Shown piece by piece: positions 1-7,838 of a stretch of DNA of 32,769 nucleotides. Position numbers and translations under genes: made by a program. Source of the stretch: an uncultured Lachnospiraceae bacterium (GTDB taxonomy: Bacteria; Bacillota; Clostridia; Lachnospirales; Lachnospiraceae); NCBI GenBank assembly GCA_902779355.1, contig CACZBF010000030.1:1-32769 (forward strand). Direction: 5' to 3'. Numbering within the stretch: the stretch's first letter is position 1; every line of letters starts with the position of its first letter. The notes beneath the pieces were generated by a model. It was not told the DNA's origin. It did no database searches and was given only the letters and a program-made list of their open reading frames with translations.

Positions 1-18
1 AAGTACATAAGTGTCTGC

Positions 19-195
19 CTTGTGAGCGAGATTGTGATTCTTATCAGATCTTACAATGTCAAGCAACGAGCGCACAGGGAGGTGCGCGAGAGCGAGCATC
101 TGCCCGGACGGCAGATTGCGAGCGGTTGCGGAAGTGATCGATACATTGGCAGATCTGATTAGAAGCACATTGAGCGAGCACCGCAGACCGTTGTA
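19..195 (+). repeat. Structured dispersed repeat element, copy A (putative ncRNA)
   Basis: This stretch is clearly homologous to 25107-25280. It folds on paper into a long closing stem (31-50 with 152-171), inner helices CAATGT/ACATTG (54-59 with 143-148) and GCAAC/GTTGC (63-67 with 125-129), and two hairpins: GCGCAC/GTGCGC with loop AGGGAG (70-87) and CTGCC/GGCAG with loop CGGAC (100-114). Several helix positions differ between the copies but stay paired, which indicates selection on RNA or DNA structure rather than protein. The frame 56-271 is open but shows no protein-like character. It lies just upstream of rnpB on the same strand. I do not recognise the family; a MITE-like repeat is the main alternative to a functional RNA. 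Confidence 0.6.
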
Positions 196-275
196 CTTGC
201 GACACGAAGCGGACGCCCGTCCGGGAGGAATAGTGCTGTTAAACTACCGTTTTGGAAAGATAAAGTTTTAGAATT

Positions 276-620
276 GAGCAGGACATGTGATCGCTGCTGC
301 AAGTGGAGAAATCCCGCAGGAGAGGAAAGTCCGGGCTTCATAGGGCAAGGATGCCGGCTAACGGCCGGCGGAGGTGACTCCCGGGAAAGTGCAACAGAAA
401 GCAAACCGCCCCGTCTTTGGCAGGGTAAGGGTGAAAGGGCAGTGTAAGAGACTACCGCGTTTCTGGTAACAGGGACGGCATTGTAAACCCCATCCGAAGC
501 AAGACCGAATCGAGACGTTGACGCGGCCCGCCAGTCTCAGGTTGGTCGCTGGAGGCTGTCGGCAACGGCAGTCCTAGATAGATGATCACACACGACATAA
601 CCCGGCTTATCGTCCTGCTC
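276..620 (+). ncRNA. rnpB: RNase P RNA (M1-like ribozyme)
   Basis: This is the catalytic RNA of ribonuclease P, which removes 5' leaders from tRNA precursors. Diagnostic conserved blocks are visible: GAGGAAAGTCCGGGCT (about 313-328), ACAGAAAGCAAACCGCC (about 394-410), a block around AGGGTGAAAGGG (about 424-435), AGAGACTACCGCG and the 3' block GACATAACCCGGCTTA. The ends pair as P1: GAGCAGGAC at 276-284 with GTCCTGCTC at 612-620. The length of about 345 nt is normal for a bacterial RNase P RNA. A T-run follows at 622-628. The last 28 bases plus the flanking T-run are duplicated at 8100-8132, so this 3' end appears to be an integration site. The exact 5' end is inferred from the P1 pairing. Confidence 0.96.
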
Positions 621-625
621 ATTTT
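593..625 (+). other. Left attachment-site-like direct repeat (rnpB 3' end)
   Basis: Thirty-three bases from CGACATAACCCGG to GCTCATTTT are identical to 8100-8132, an offset of exactly 7507. With one mismatch the match extends five bases further left. This copy is the real 3' end of rnpB. Site-specific integration by a tyrosine recombinase into the end of a stable RNA gene typically leaves this pattern. Confidence 0.8.
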
Positions 626-711
626 TTTATAATAACTCTGCGAGAAAACCCCATCCGACATCAGTCGGTTGTGGGTGGTTCATAGAGCCTGAATTAGATA
701 TGAACTCTTTA

Positions 712-754
712 AAAAGACCTTGAATCGTTGATAGATAGCGGTTTGAGGTCTTTT
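712..754 (+). terminator. Inverted repeat, probable terminator
   Basis: Arms AAAAGACCT (712-720) and AGGTCTTTT (746-754) flank a 25-base spacer and give a stem ending in a T-run on either strand. It lies between rnpB and the toxin gene inside the left end of the island. A smaller imperfect hairpin (CCGAC/GTCGG around 655-668) precedes it. Confidence 0.5.
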
Positions 755-786
755 GCTCTTTTGTGATATTGACGAGGCGGTTGGAA

Positions 787-804
787 TATGCTATATATAG
801 CATA
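787..804 (+). promoter_or_regulatory. Perfect 18-bp palindrome, probable HigBA operator
   Basis: TATGCTATATATAGCATA is a perfect 18-base palindrome ending just before the ribosome-binding site of the toxin gene. HigA-type antitoxins usually bind palindromes overlapping their own promoter. The autoregulatory role is inferred from position and symmetry. Confidence 0.6.
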
Positions 805-821
805 AATAAAGGAGAAACATA

Positions 822-1187
822 TTGGAGAAATTTAGGGTTGATTTTTACAAAAAAGAAGACGGCACGAAGCCTGTGGGACAGTTCATACGGTCTCTGGACT
901 TAAAGATGAAGGCAAAGGTCGTTGCTAATATGCATCTTCTTGAAGAATATGGAAATATGGCAAGAGAACCGCTGTCTAAGGAGTTAGGAGACGGTATCTT
1001 TGAACTACGAACCATCGAAGGTAATAATATAGTACGTGTTTTATATTTCTTTGACAGGGATAGAATAATCATAGCGACTAATGGTTTTGTAAAAAAGCAG
1101 CAGAAGACGCCGCGTAGCGAGATAGAGTTGGCAAAGGATAGAAGAACTGATTATCATCGTAGAAAGGAGGCTGGCACATATGAGTGA
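822..1187 (+). CDS. higB: HigB/RelE-superfamily toxin (Gp49-like)
   Basis: This 121-residue protein resembles the HigB or phage Gp49-like branch of RelE-fold toxins, which are mRNA interferases acting at the ribosome. Supporting features are a basic, compact sequence, an N-terminal KFRVDFYKKEDGTKPV block, a central LGDGIFELR segment followed by NIVRVLYFF, and a C-terminal GFVKKQQKTP block, all in the order seen in this family. The start is TTG, placed 8 bases after AAAGGAG; no better ATG exists. The stop overlaps the following antitoxin gene by 8 bases, the toxin-first order typical of higBA. The palindrome at 787-804 probably mediates autorepression. The family assignment is secure; toxicity was not tested. 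Confidence 0.86.
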   Translation: MEKFRVDFYKKEDGTKPVGQFIRSLDLKMKAKVVANMHLLEEYGNMAREPLSKELGDGIFELRTIEGNNIVRVLYFFDRDRIIIATNGFVKKQQKTPRSEIELAKDRRTDYHRRKEAGTYE

Positions 1188-1473
1188 TTTACAAGAGCTT
1201 ACTAATGAGCTAATGCAGGATCCAGAGTTTGTTAAAGAGTATGAAGCTATACAGCCGGAAGTAAATATTACAAGGGCAATCCTGGATGCAAGAATTAATG
1301 CTGGCATGACGCAGATGGAACTGTCACAGAAAAGTGGCATAAGTCAAGCGGATATTAGCCGTCTGGAAAAGGGGACAAGGAACCCAAGCCTTAATCTTTT
1401 AAAGCGGTTGGCAGAGGCTATGGACAGCACGCTAAGCATTGAATTTATACCAAATAAGAGAACTGTTCATTAA
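1180..1473 (+). CDS. higA: HigA-type antitoxin, XRE-family helix-turn-helix
   Basis: This 97-residue protein has an N-terminal acidic segment (about 1-30), probably toxin-contacting, then a helix-turn-helix of the Cro/CI type at about 35-85 (motif MTQMELSQKSGISQADISRLE, with the usual RNPSLNLLKRLAEAM tail). Antitoxins of this type neutralise HigB by direct binding and repress their operon. The ATG at 1180 is preceded by GAAAGGAGG, and the gene overlaps the toxin end by 8 bases, so the two are translationally coupled. A strong terminator at 1504-1540 closes the operon. Confidence 0.88.
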   Translation: MSDLQELTNELMQDPEFVKEYEAIQPEVNITRAILDARINAGMTQMELSQKSGISQADISRLEKGTRNPSLNLLKRLAEAMDSTLSIEFIPNKRTVH

Positions 1474-1503
1474 AAACAAATATCATTCAAGATCAGATTT
1501 GAA

Positions 1504-1540
1504 CCCAGATGGTAGTGAGAGCTACTGTCTGGGCTTTTTT
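1504..1540 (+). terminator. Rho-independent terminator of higBA
   Basis: CCCAGA...TCTGGG with inner TAG/CTA pairing forms a hairpin at 1504-1533, followed by C and six T residues. Confidence 0.85.
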
Positions 1541-1603
1541 ATGTTGTTTAGCAGTTTACGATTCCTTTATAGATCGGGCTTTATAGATCGGTGAGATCAA
1601 ATC

Positions 1604-1632
1604 TTGCGTTTTCCTGTTTCAGAGGTTATAAT
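1604..1632 (+). promoter_or_regulatory. Sigma-A promoter of first S41 lipoprotein
   Basis: TTGCGT (1604-1609), a 17-base spacer and TATAAT (1627-1632). The same promoter is preserved upstream of the paralogue at 5597-5625. It implies a leader of about 250 nt before the gene at 1891. Confidence 0.75.
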
Positions 1633-1709
1633 GCACACATATTTCTGCAGCAATATCCAGAAAAACTAGGAAAAGGGATTGACAGGGATGACAAAGACCG
1701 CTACGCTTA

Positions 1710-1757
1710 ACCGACCGACCGACCGACCGACCGACCGACCGACCGACCGACCGACCG
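1710..1757 (+). repeat. Tetranucleotide microsatellite, 12 units of ACCG
   Basis: Twelve uninterrupted ACCG units fill 48 bases within the leader. The equivalent place in the paralogous leader (5702-5721) carries five AACC units. A small open frame, ATG at 1688 to a stop at 1790-1792 (34 codons), runs through the tract; its copy-2 equivalent stops after 15 codons. Slippage could alter leader length or the frame. Confidence 0.9.
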
Positions 1758-1798
1758 GCATAATAGCGCCTTTTTCCAATTTCATAGAATGAAAAATG

Positions 1799-1840
1799 AT
1801 CGTCATAAAAGAGGATTCTGACCTTTTTATGGCGATTTTT
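1799..1840 (+). promoter_or_regulatory. Leader hairpin with T-run (attenuator or terminator-like)
   Basis: The arms ATCGTCATAAAA..GG and CC.TTTTATGGCGAT pair with one G-U and a small bulge and are followed by a T-run, about 50 bases before the ATG at 1891. The second copy (5765-5808) varies in sequence yet keeps the stem. It could be an attenuator, or a terminator ending an upstream short transcript. Confidence 0.5.
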
Positions 1841-1890
1841 GTTTATAGATAAATATATAAAATCAAATCACAACAGACTAGGAGGAATGT

Positions 1891-3801
1891 ATGAAGAAAA
1901 AAATCATGATCGGGATTTTGACGGGGACAATGGTCGTAAGCACTATCCTTTCCGGTTGTGGAACATCTGGCAGTATAAGCGAAACTCAGCCTGCGGCAGC
2001 GACGGCTACAGAAGATGTGGCTGAAGAAACAACTACACAACAAGTGGAGAAAGATGAATCACAGAAAGAAGAATCTGCATCGGAAGCAGAAACATCACCG
2101 GCAGAGCAGGAAATGTCACTTGTGGGATTGGCAGGTTCCGGAGATCTTTTTACGGTGAACGAACATGATTATCAGATCGAGAAAAAAACGTTACCTTTAT
2201 ATCTTGGTTCATCAGATAAAGAAGATACCTCCGAAATAGAAGTTGCATTTATGGATGGGATAACGGATGTACCTTATATTTCCGTAGAGACCATGAAAGA
2301 TATAATCTCTAAGTTGCTTAGGGCATATTATGAAGAGAGTGGCGGAAAAAAGTATGACTTGGAAATCGAAAAAGATAATGATACTGTCCTTTTGACAAGA
2401 GAGTCAAAATATCCTGCAAAGATTGATTTTGCTGATAATACCATTCACTTCTATGATTTTGATGCATTTATCAGAATTTCAGAGGAAGCTCCGCTTATGG
2501 ACGTTATCAGTGCTACTGGATTCAATGAAAATGGAGAATCACATTTATTCCAGAAAAGCGACACATCTTTTGAACGATATGGAAATCCGGTTACATTTAG
2601 CCCGGGCGAATATGGCATTGATCTTGTCCATCAAGATGATGAATACTATGTCCCATTACAGTTGATAAGTGATCTGATTCTGTCTGCATATCGTGCAAAC
2701 GTGCTATATAACAAAGAAGCCGTGTGTGTTGCTATAGTAGGAGGTGTGGATTACTTTGATGACAAGTACTATATCTCCGACGCCCCGGCGGAAAGAAGTG
2801 ATGATTTGATTGCCTTTAATTATAAAGAGCTTTGTTTCGCATTGGACGCTCTTTATGGACTTAAGAAACAGCATAACATTTCAGATTTTAACACCCTGTT
2901 TCAGATGACCGGATTAATAGAACCTCTAATGAGCAAGAATCCTGAGGAAGAAGCGCAAGCACTGGCGGATCTTCTCTGCAAGTATTTGGATGATGGTCAC
3001 AGCGGTAACATTCATAAGAGTTATATGATGAAAGAAGATCCCAAGCGTAATTGGGGTCCTTCATGCTCACACAAATATGACGAAACGGATCGATATGCTG
3101 ATGCCAGAAAACAATACTATCCTGACGGTGCCAAACCCTATGAGGAAATAGGTAATACAGCTTACATTACCTTTGACAGTTTTGTCTTTAACCAATTGGA
3201 TTATTATACAGAAAAGCTGGAAGACAATTTAGATGACACGGTTGCGCTGACGATTTACGCCTATCAACAGATTACGAGGGAAAACAGTCCTATTGAAAAT
3301 GTTGTTGTTGACCTTTCAAATAATGGCGGTGGAGATGCTGATGCCGCAGCTTTTCTGATAGGAACATTTTTGGGTGACGGATCCATAAGTATGACAAATC
3401 CCACATCAGGGGCTCTCGTAACGGAGAACTTCAAAGTGGATGTTAATCTGGATCGGAAGTTTGATGAAAAGGACAGTTTGCGTGATTATCATCTGTTTTG
3501 CATGGCATCACCGGTCAGTTTTTCATGTGGAAATCTTGTGCCCTGTGTATTTAAGAATTCCAACAGAGTCACGCTTATTGGTCAACAATCTGCAGGAGGC
3601 GCTTGCGTTATTCACCGACTGACTACAGCAGATGGAATTCTTTTCCAGATTTCCGGGCTAAAACAATTGGCCTATACGAAAAACGGATCGTTTTATGATA
3701 TTGACCAGGGTGCCGCACCAGATTATGTCATTCCAGATCCAGAGTTGCTCTACAACAGAGATTATATGACAAAGTATATCAATGGTCTTCTGGGGAAATA
3801 A
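1891..3801 (+). CDS. Lipoprotein with S41 (C-terminal processing-type) peptidase domain, copy 1
   Basis: This 636-residue protein starts with a lipoprotein signal (lysines, hydrophobic core, lipobox LSGC with Cys at about 23) and a Thr/Glu-rich linker to about residue 75. The middle contains segments resembling copper-amine-oxidase-like stalk folds (VPLQLISDL near 255). The C-terminal half matches S41 serine peptidases: LDDGHSG near 368, DLSNNGGGD near 475, and the nucleophile context SFSCGN with candidate catalytic Ser545, then GQQSAGGA. It is presumably anchored outside the membrane. AGGAGG precedes the ATG by the usual distance. It is paralogous to 5848-7671; the two share the signal peptide, the region from YYPDG to the end, and the leader. 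The substrate is unknown, and loss of protease activity cannot be excluded. Confidence 0.85.
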   Translation: MKKKIMIGILTGTMVVSTILSGCGTSGSISETQPAAATATEDVAEETTTQQVEKDESQKEESASEAETSPAEQEMSLVGLAGSGDLFTVNEHDYQIEKKTLPLYLGSSDKEDTSEIEVAFMDGITDVPYISVETMKDIISKLLRAYYEESGGKKYDLEIEKDNDTVLLTRESKYPAKIDFADNTIHFYDFDAFIRISEEAPLMDVISATGFNENGESHLFQKSDTSFERYGNPVTFSPGEYGIDLVHQDDEYYVPLQLISDLILSAYRANVLYNKEAVCVAIVGGVDYFDDKYYISDAPAERSDDLIAFNYKELCFALDALYGLKKQHNISDFNTLFQMTGLIEPLMSKNPEEEAQALADLLCKYLDDGHSGNIHKSYMMKEDPKRNWGPSCSHKYDETDRYADARKQYYPDGAKPYEEIGNTAYITFDSFVFNQLDYYTEKLEDNLDDTVALTIYAYQQITRENSPIENVVVDLSNNGGGDADAAAFLIGTFLGDGSISMTNPTSGALVTENFKVDVNLDRKFDEKDSLRDYHLFCMASPVSFSCGNLVPCVFKNSNRVTLIGQQSAGGACVIHRLTTADGILFQISGLKQLAYTKNGSFYDIDQGAAPDYVIPDPELLYNRDYMTKYINGLLGK

Positions 3802-3865
3802 ATGAGCCACAATAAAAATTACATCACTCTAATATTATGATACAAGAAGAATAATATCATTAAAA

Positions 3866-3898
3866 AAGGTCTCGTAGTGGAAACACTTGCGGGGCCTT
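3866..3898 (+). terminator. Hairpin with GAAA loop after the first S41 lipoprotein
   Basis: AAGGTCTCGTAGTG pairs with CACTTGCGGGGCCTT through several G-U pairs and one bulge, closing a GAAA tetraloop. The T-run is weak, so termination is likely but not certain. Confidence 0.6.
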
Positions 3899-3945
3899 CT
3901 GATACGGAGATAACCCACAATATATACAGTTTAAAATTAAGCATG

Positions 3946-3980
3946 CGGTGAGCGATCATTTGTGATTACTCACCGTTTTT
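3946..3980 (+). terminator. Rho-independent terminator
   Basis: CGGTGAG (3946-3952) and CTCACCG (3969-3975), with inner ATCA/TGAT pairing, are followed by five T residues. Together with 3866-3898 it isolates the lipoprotein from the ATPase gene. Confidence 0.75.
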
Positions 3981-4023
3981 AGTCGATAAAACGCAAAGAA
4001 ATTTGCAAAAATCAGATTGTGCA

Positions 4024-4052
4024 TTGTCATGAATTCTGCTATATGTTAAAAT
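4024..4052 (+). promoter_or_regulatory. Probable promoter of DUF4143 ATPase
   Basis: TTGTCA (4024-4029), 17-base spacer, TAAAAT (4047-4052), about 45 bases before the ATG. The match is moderate. Confidence 0.5.
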
Positions 4053-4096
4053 ATAATCGATAAAAATCAAAGTTCTTTGAGAAAACGAGGTTTTAT

Positions 4097-5425
4097 ATGG
4101 AATATTCCAGAGAAAGATATATGAAACGATTAATTGATCGTAAAGAAAATGGACTGATAAAGGTAATAACTGGAGTCAGACGAGCTGGAAAGTCATATCT
4201 GATGAATGAGCTGTATTATAAATATTTACTGAATACAGGTGTTCCGAGTACAAATATTATCCGTTTTGCATTTGATTCAGATGAAGACATAGACTTGCTT
4301 GAATCTTATTTTCCAGAGGAAGCTACAAAGATCAGACAGAATCAGGATGTCTTTCATGTGAATGCCAGAAAATTCAGAGCGTACATGAAGGATAGAACGA
4401 ATGATACGGATCAATACTATCTGTTGCTGGATGAGGTGCAACTGCTTGATAATTTTGCAGGGACACTTAACGGATTATTAAGGCACACAAATTATGATAT
4501 GTATGTTACCGGCTCTAATTCAAAGTTTTTATCTTCCGATATTGCAACCGAATTCAAAGGGAGAGGCACAATCGTGCATGTATTACCACTTGCATTTTCA
4601 GAATACATGCAGGGCACAGATGTGTCTCCGGAAATGGCGTGGAGAGAATATGTGGTAACAGGCGGCATTCCTCTTGTAGCACAAATGAGAAGTAAGGAGG
4701 AAAAAATCTCATATCTGAAAAGCCTATGTGATGAAACATATCTAAAGGACATCATAATCCATAACAGGATTAAGAAGACAGTTGAGCTTGGTGATACTTT
4801 TGATATCCTGGCATCTATGACAGGCAGCCTTGTGAATGCCGGAAAAATCGCGGATACTTTCAGAAGCGTTTTGAAGAAGGGGATTACTGTTGACACAGTT
4901 AGTAATTATATTGATTACTTTCAAGATGCATTTGTTGTGTCAAAGGCGAAAAAATATAATATTAAAGGCAGAAAGTACATAGGATCCCCGTTTAAACTTT
5001 ATTTTGAAGATATGGGAGTAAGAAATGCCAGACTGAATTTCAGACAGATAGAAGAATCGCATATCATGGAGAATATCCTTTACAATGAGTTGCGGTTCAG
5101 AGGATTTCATGTTGATGTTGGAGAATTGGATATCAGTGAAAAAACAGATCGTAGGGATGTGAATGGTAAGTATATATATGCCCAGAAGAAGCTTGAAGTA
5201 GACTTTATCATTTCAAAAGGCAGCCAGAAATGCTACATTCAATCGGCATTATTGATGGAATCGAATGAGAAACAGAATCAGGAAAAGCGTAGTTTATATG
5301 GGATTGATGATTCCTTCAAAAAAATAGTCGTTACAAAAAACGGTCTGAATCCAACATATGATGAAGAAGGCGTGTTGACGGTAGACCTGTTTGATTTTCT
5401 GCTTGACGATACGATTTTGGAATGA
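4097..5425 (+). CDS. AAA_14/DUF4143-family ATPase
   Basis: This 442-residue protein has the standard architecture of the family. The P-loop is GVRRAGKS (residues 26-33), and the Walker B is YYLLLDEVQ with Asp112 and Glu113. A TGSNSKFLSSD sensor-like segment and LPLAFSEYM follow. The C-terminal DUF4143 region from about 215 to 420 carries features such as YLKDIIIHNRI, FKLYFEDMGVRNA and the VDFII nuclease-fold-like strand. Members are widespread in anaerobe accessory DNA and have no settled function. It sits between the two S41 lipoproteins but has its own promoter and terminators. The start is the ATG after a weak CGAGG. Length is normal and the frame intact. Confidence 0.88.
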   Translation: MEYSRERYMKRLIDRKENGLIKVITGVRRAGKSYLMNELYYKYLLNTGVPSTNIIRFAFDSDEDIDLLESYFPEEATKIRQNQDVFHVNARKFRAYMKDRTNDTDQYYLLLDEVQLLDNFAGTLNGLLRHTNYDMYVTGSNSKFLSSDIATEFKGRGTIVHVLPLAFSEYMQGTDVSPEMAWREYVVTGGIPLVAQMRSKEEKISYLKSLCDETYLKDIIIHNRIKKTVELGDTFDILASMTGSLVNAGKIADTFRSVLKKGITVDTVSNYIDYFQDAFVVSKAKKYNIKGRKYIGSPFKLYFEDMGVRNARLNFRQIEESHIMENILYNELRFRGFHVDVGELDISEKTDRRDVNGKYIYAQKKLEVDFIISKGSQKCYIQSALLMESNEKQNQEKRSLYGIDDSFKKIVVTKNGLNPTYDEEGVLTVDLFDFLLDDTILE

Positions 5426-5553
5426 AAAGCCCCATAGCAAAACTACGAGACATGGGCAGAAATTGGATTAGGAGAGGATGAAGCTGCAACAAACAGAGGG
5501 TATCGCTTGAATGAAAAATTCAACGCGAACTTTTGTCCGATGCATCGCGAAAT

Positions 5554-5584
5554 GACCGGAAAACAAGCGTAATCCGGTCTTTTG
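5554..5584 (+). terminator. Rho-independent terminator after ATPase
   Basis: GACCGGA (5554-5560) pairs with TCCGGTC (5573-5579), followed by TTTTG and further T residues. It separates the ATPase from the promoter of the second lipoprotein. Confidence 0.75.
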
Positions 5585-5596
5585 TTTGGGAGAATC

Positions 5597-5625
5597 TTGC
5601 GTTTTCCTGCTCCAGAGGTTATAAT
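5597..5625 (+). promoter_or_regulatory. Sigma-A promoter of second S41 lipoprotein
   Basis: TTGCGT, 17-base spacer, TATAAT; hexamers and spacing are identical to those at 1604-1632, only spacer bases differing. The duplicated leader begins at about this point. Confidence 0.75.
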
Positions 5626-5701
5626 GCACACATATTTCTGCAGTAATATCCAGAAAAACTAGGAAAAGGGATAGACAGGGATGACAAAGACCGCTACGCT
5701 T

Positions 5702-5721
5702 AACCAACCAACCAACCAACC
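5702..5721 (+). repeat. Tetranucleotide microsatellite, five units of AACC
   Basis: Five AACC units lie at the same place in the leader as the ACCG tract of copy 1, with identical flanks (CGCTTAA before, GGCATAATAGCGC after). Both unit sequence and copy number differ between the paralogues. Confidence 0.85.
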
Positions 5722-5764
5722 GGCATAATAGCGCGTTTTATCCAAGTTCATAGAATGCATAATG

Positions 5765-5808
5765 ATCGTCATTAAAGAGGATTCAGACCTTTTTGTGGCG
5801 ATTTTTTT
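5765..5808 (+). promoter_or_regulatory. Leader hairpin with T-run, copy 2
   Basis: The arms ATCGTCATTAAAGAGG and CCTTTTTGTGGCGAT pair with G-U wobbles and are followed by seven T residues. The differences from the copy-1 hairpin at 1799-1840 are largely compatible with pairing, which argues for a retained structure. Confidence 0.5.
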
Positions 5809-5847
5809 ATAGATAAATATAAAACCATATCATAACAGGAGGACTGT

Positions 5848-7671
5848 ATGAAGAGAAAACTGATCATCGGAATTTTGACTGGGACAATGGTCATAAGCAC
5901 AGTACTTTCCGGCTGCGGGAGTTCAGTTTCAAATGAAAGTCCGGCATCTGCTTCTGCAGAAGCATCGGCTGTAACAGAAGCACCTCATACAGTTGAGACA
6001 ATGGATTCTGAAAGTAATGAAGGAACGCATGAAATCACAAGCAGCAATATTCCATTCTATTCGGGAGGTGCTCATATAGGTGATTTGCCTCTCTATTTTC
6101 TGGATGGTGTAACAGACTTGCCTTATGTCGAAGCAAATAACATTCCGGACGTGCTTGGATCGGTTATGAGCAGCTTGACCGGCGAGTACAGTTTTTCCGC
6201 CAAAACGGATGGTTCAGTCGTCACCATTATACGGAACAACAAAAACCCAGATGCAATGGATAACGGTGTGTACGCAGATTTCGATTTTGAAAACGACACC
6301 ATCACTTTCCAGGATTATGATTTGTTTTGCTGGAAGTCCGGAGCCACCACATTACTTGACGTGACCACCGTTAATACAGTCAATGCGAACGGAGAACCGA
6401 TGATCCTTCAGAAGGTCAATAAGGATTCCCTAGACCGCTATGGAGATGAACTAGTTGTTCGGGCCGGCGATTATGGTATTGATTTTGTTGAGCAGGACGG
6501 TAAATACCTGGTACCGCTTCAGACACTGGTCGATTTCACTTCGTCTCCCGGCCGTAACATTAACCTGTTCTATAATGGCCAGGTTGTCATAGCTGCTGAT
6601 CAGATGGACATGGGAAATGAGATATATTATGCCGCGCCGACAGGTGACCGTAGTGAGACCCTTACGGAATATGGGTATAACGAACTATGCATGATGCTAG
6701 ATTATTGTTATGGTCTGAAAGATGTTCATGAAATTGAGAGCTTTGACAAGCTGTTCCATTCTGTCAATTTCGATACAGTCTTAAAGGAGCAGGATCCTGC
6801 CAATGCTGATATTGCGATAGACCATATGATCTGGGATTATCTCGATGATGGTCATTCTGCCTGGCTGGCGTCTTCCTATCTGGCTGGTTCCGTTGATTAT
6901 GGTGTGAAGCCCGGCACTTCAGCAGCTCAGTGGATCGCAGAAGGGGATCGTTACTCCGAAGCCAGGAAAAAATACTATCCCGATGGCATTCCCGGATATG
7001 AAGAATTTGGAAATACTGCATACATCACTTTCGACTCCTTCGCTATTTCCAATCCGAACGACATGGAGAGTTACTATCTTGCTGAAGATGTCAGCAAATT
7101 TGCCGATACAGATACCATTGGTCTGATCATGAAGGCTCACGAGCAGATTACACGTGAAAACAGCCCTATTGAAAACGTGGTTCTTGATCTGAGCAATAAT
7201 GAAGGCGGTGCGGCAGATGCTGCGGTATTTGTCCTTGGCTGGCTTCTGGGAGAAGCTTCTGTAGGTGTGGAAAACACGATGACCGGAGCGATGAGCAGTG
7301 CAACTTACCGTTCCGATGTTAACCGTGACAGGAAGTTTGACGAAAAGGACACAGTGGCAGAAAGAAATATTTACTGTCTGATTTCTCCTTTCAGCTTCTC
7401 CTGCGGAAACCTTGTTCCAAATGTTTTAAAGGCATCCAATAAAGCAACCTTGCTTGGCAGAACATCAGGAGGCGGCAGCTGTATGGTGCAGTTTGCTTCG
7501 TCCGCGTGGGGATCTTCATTCCGGATTTCCAGTCCGAAGCGATTGTCTTTCCTGAAAAACGGTTCTTTCTATGACATCGACCGCGGTGCAGAACCGGATT
7601 ATCTGCTCAGCCAGCCGGAAGAGTACTATGATCGTGCAGCACTGACGGAGTACATCAATAGTCTCCACTAA
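5848..7671 (+). CDS. Lipoprotein with S41 peptidase domain, copy 2
   Basis: This 607-residue paralogue of 1891-3801 has a lipoprotein signal with lipobox LSGC (Cys at about 22), a Ser/Ala-rich linker, a VPLQTLVDF segment, LDDGHSA, the DLSNNEGGA strand, the candidate nucleophile Ser518 in SFSCGN and GRTSGGGS. The glycine run is NNEGGA here against NNGGGD in copy 1, a possible activity difference. Conservation is highest in the C-terminal 250 residues and in the signal peptide; the middle has diverged strongly. AGGAGG precedes the ATG. Its leader, including promoter, microsatellite and hairpin, is a duplicate of the copy-1 leader. Terminator at 7704-7735. Substrate unknown. Confidence 0.85.
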   Translation: MKRKLIIGILTGTMVISTVLSGCGSSVSNESPASASAEASAVTEAPHTVETMDSESNEGTHEITSSNIPFYSGGAHIGDLPLYFLDGVTDLPYVEANNIPDVLGSVMSSLTGEYSFSAKTDGSVVTIIRNNKNPDAMDNGVYADFDFENDTITFQDYDLFCWKSGATTLLDVTTVNTVNANGEPMILQKVNKDSLDRYGDELVVRAGDYGIDFVEQDGKYLVPLQTLVDFTSSPGRNINLFYNGQVVIAADQMDMGNEIYYAAPTGDRSETLTEYGYNELCMMLDYCYGLKDVHEIESFDKLFHSVNFDTVLKEQDPANADIAIDHMIWDYLDDGHSAWLASSYLAGSVDYGVKPGTSAAQWIAEGDRYSEARKKYYPDGIPGYEEFGNTAYITFDSFAISNPNDMESYYLAEDVSKFADTDTIGLIMKAHEQITRENSPIENVVLDLSNNEGGAADAAVFVLGWLLGEASVGVENTMTGAMSSATYRSDVNRDRKFDEKDTVAERNIYCLISPFSFSCGNLVPNVLKASNKATLLGRTSGGGSCMVQFASSAWGSSFRISSPKRLSFLKNGSFYDIDRGAEPDYLLSQPEEYYDRAALTEYINSLH

Positions 7672-7703
7672 CAATAAGGCGATTTAAAGAAATACACCAA
7701 TGC

Positions 7704-7735
7704 AGTGGCGCTCCTAAGGGGGCGTCACTTCTTTT
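7704..7735 (+). terminator. Terminator after second S41 lipoprotein
   Basis: AGTGGCGCTCC and GGGGGCGTCACT pair with a TAA loop and wobble positions, followed by TCTTTTAT. Confidence 0.65.
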
Positions 7736-7838
7736 ATCGTTTTGTGGGATCGTTATGAGCTTTGATACGCTTATGAAAACTACCTCAACCGCATCCAAAG
7801 GATGCCTTACCTCTATTCGTGCATAGTTCCGATCTGGC

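Noticed and set aside
1-404. Open frames 56-271 (plus) and 159-404 (minus) as genes
   Set aside because: They fall within the structured repeat and rnpB, have no ribosome-binding site and no protein-like sequence.
1710-1757. Microsatellite as a CRISPR array
   Set aside because: Four-base uninterrupted units without spacers.
1688-1792. Leader frame through the ACCG repeat as an annotated gene
   Set aside because: It has only a weak ribosome-binding site and the copy-2 equivalent is much shorter and in another frame after the repeat; kept only as part of a regulatory finding.
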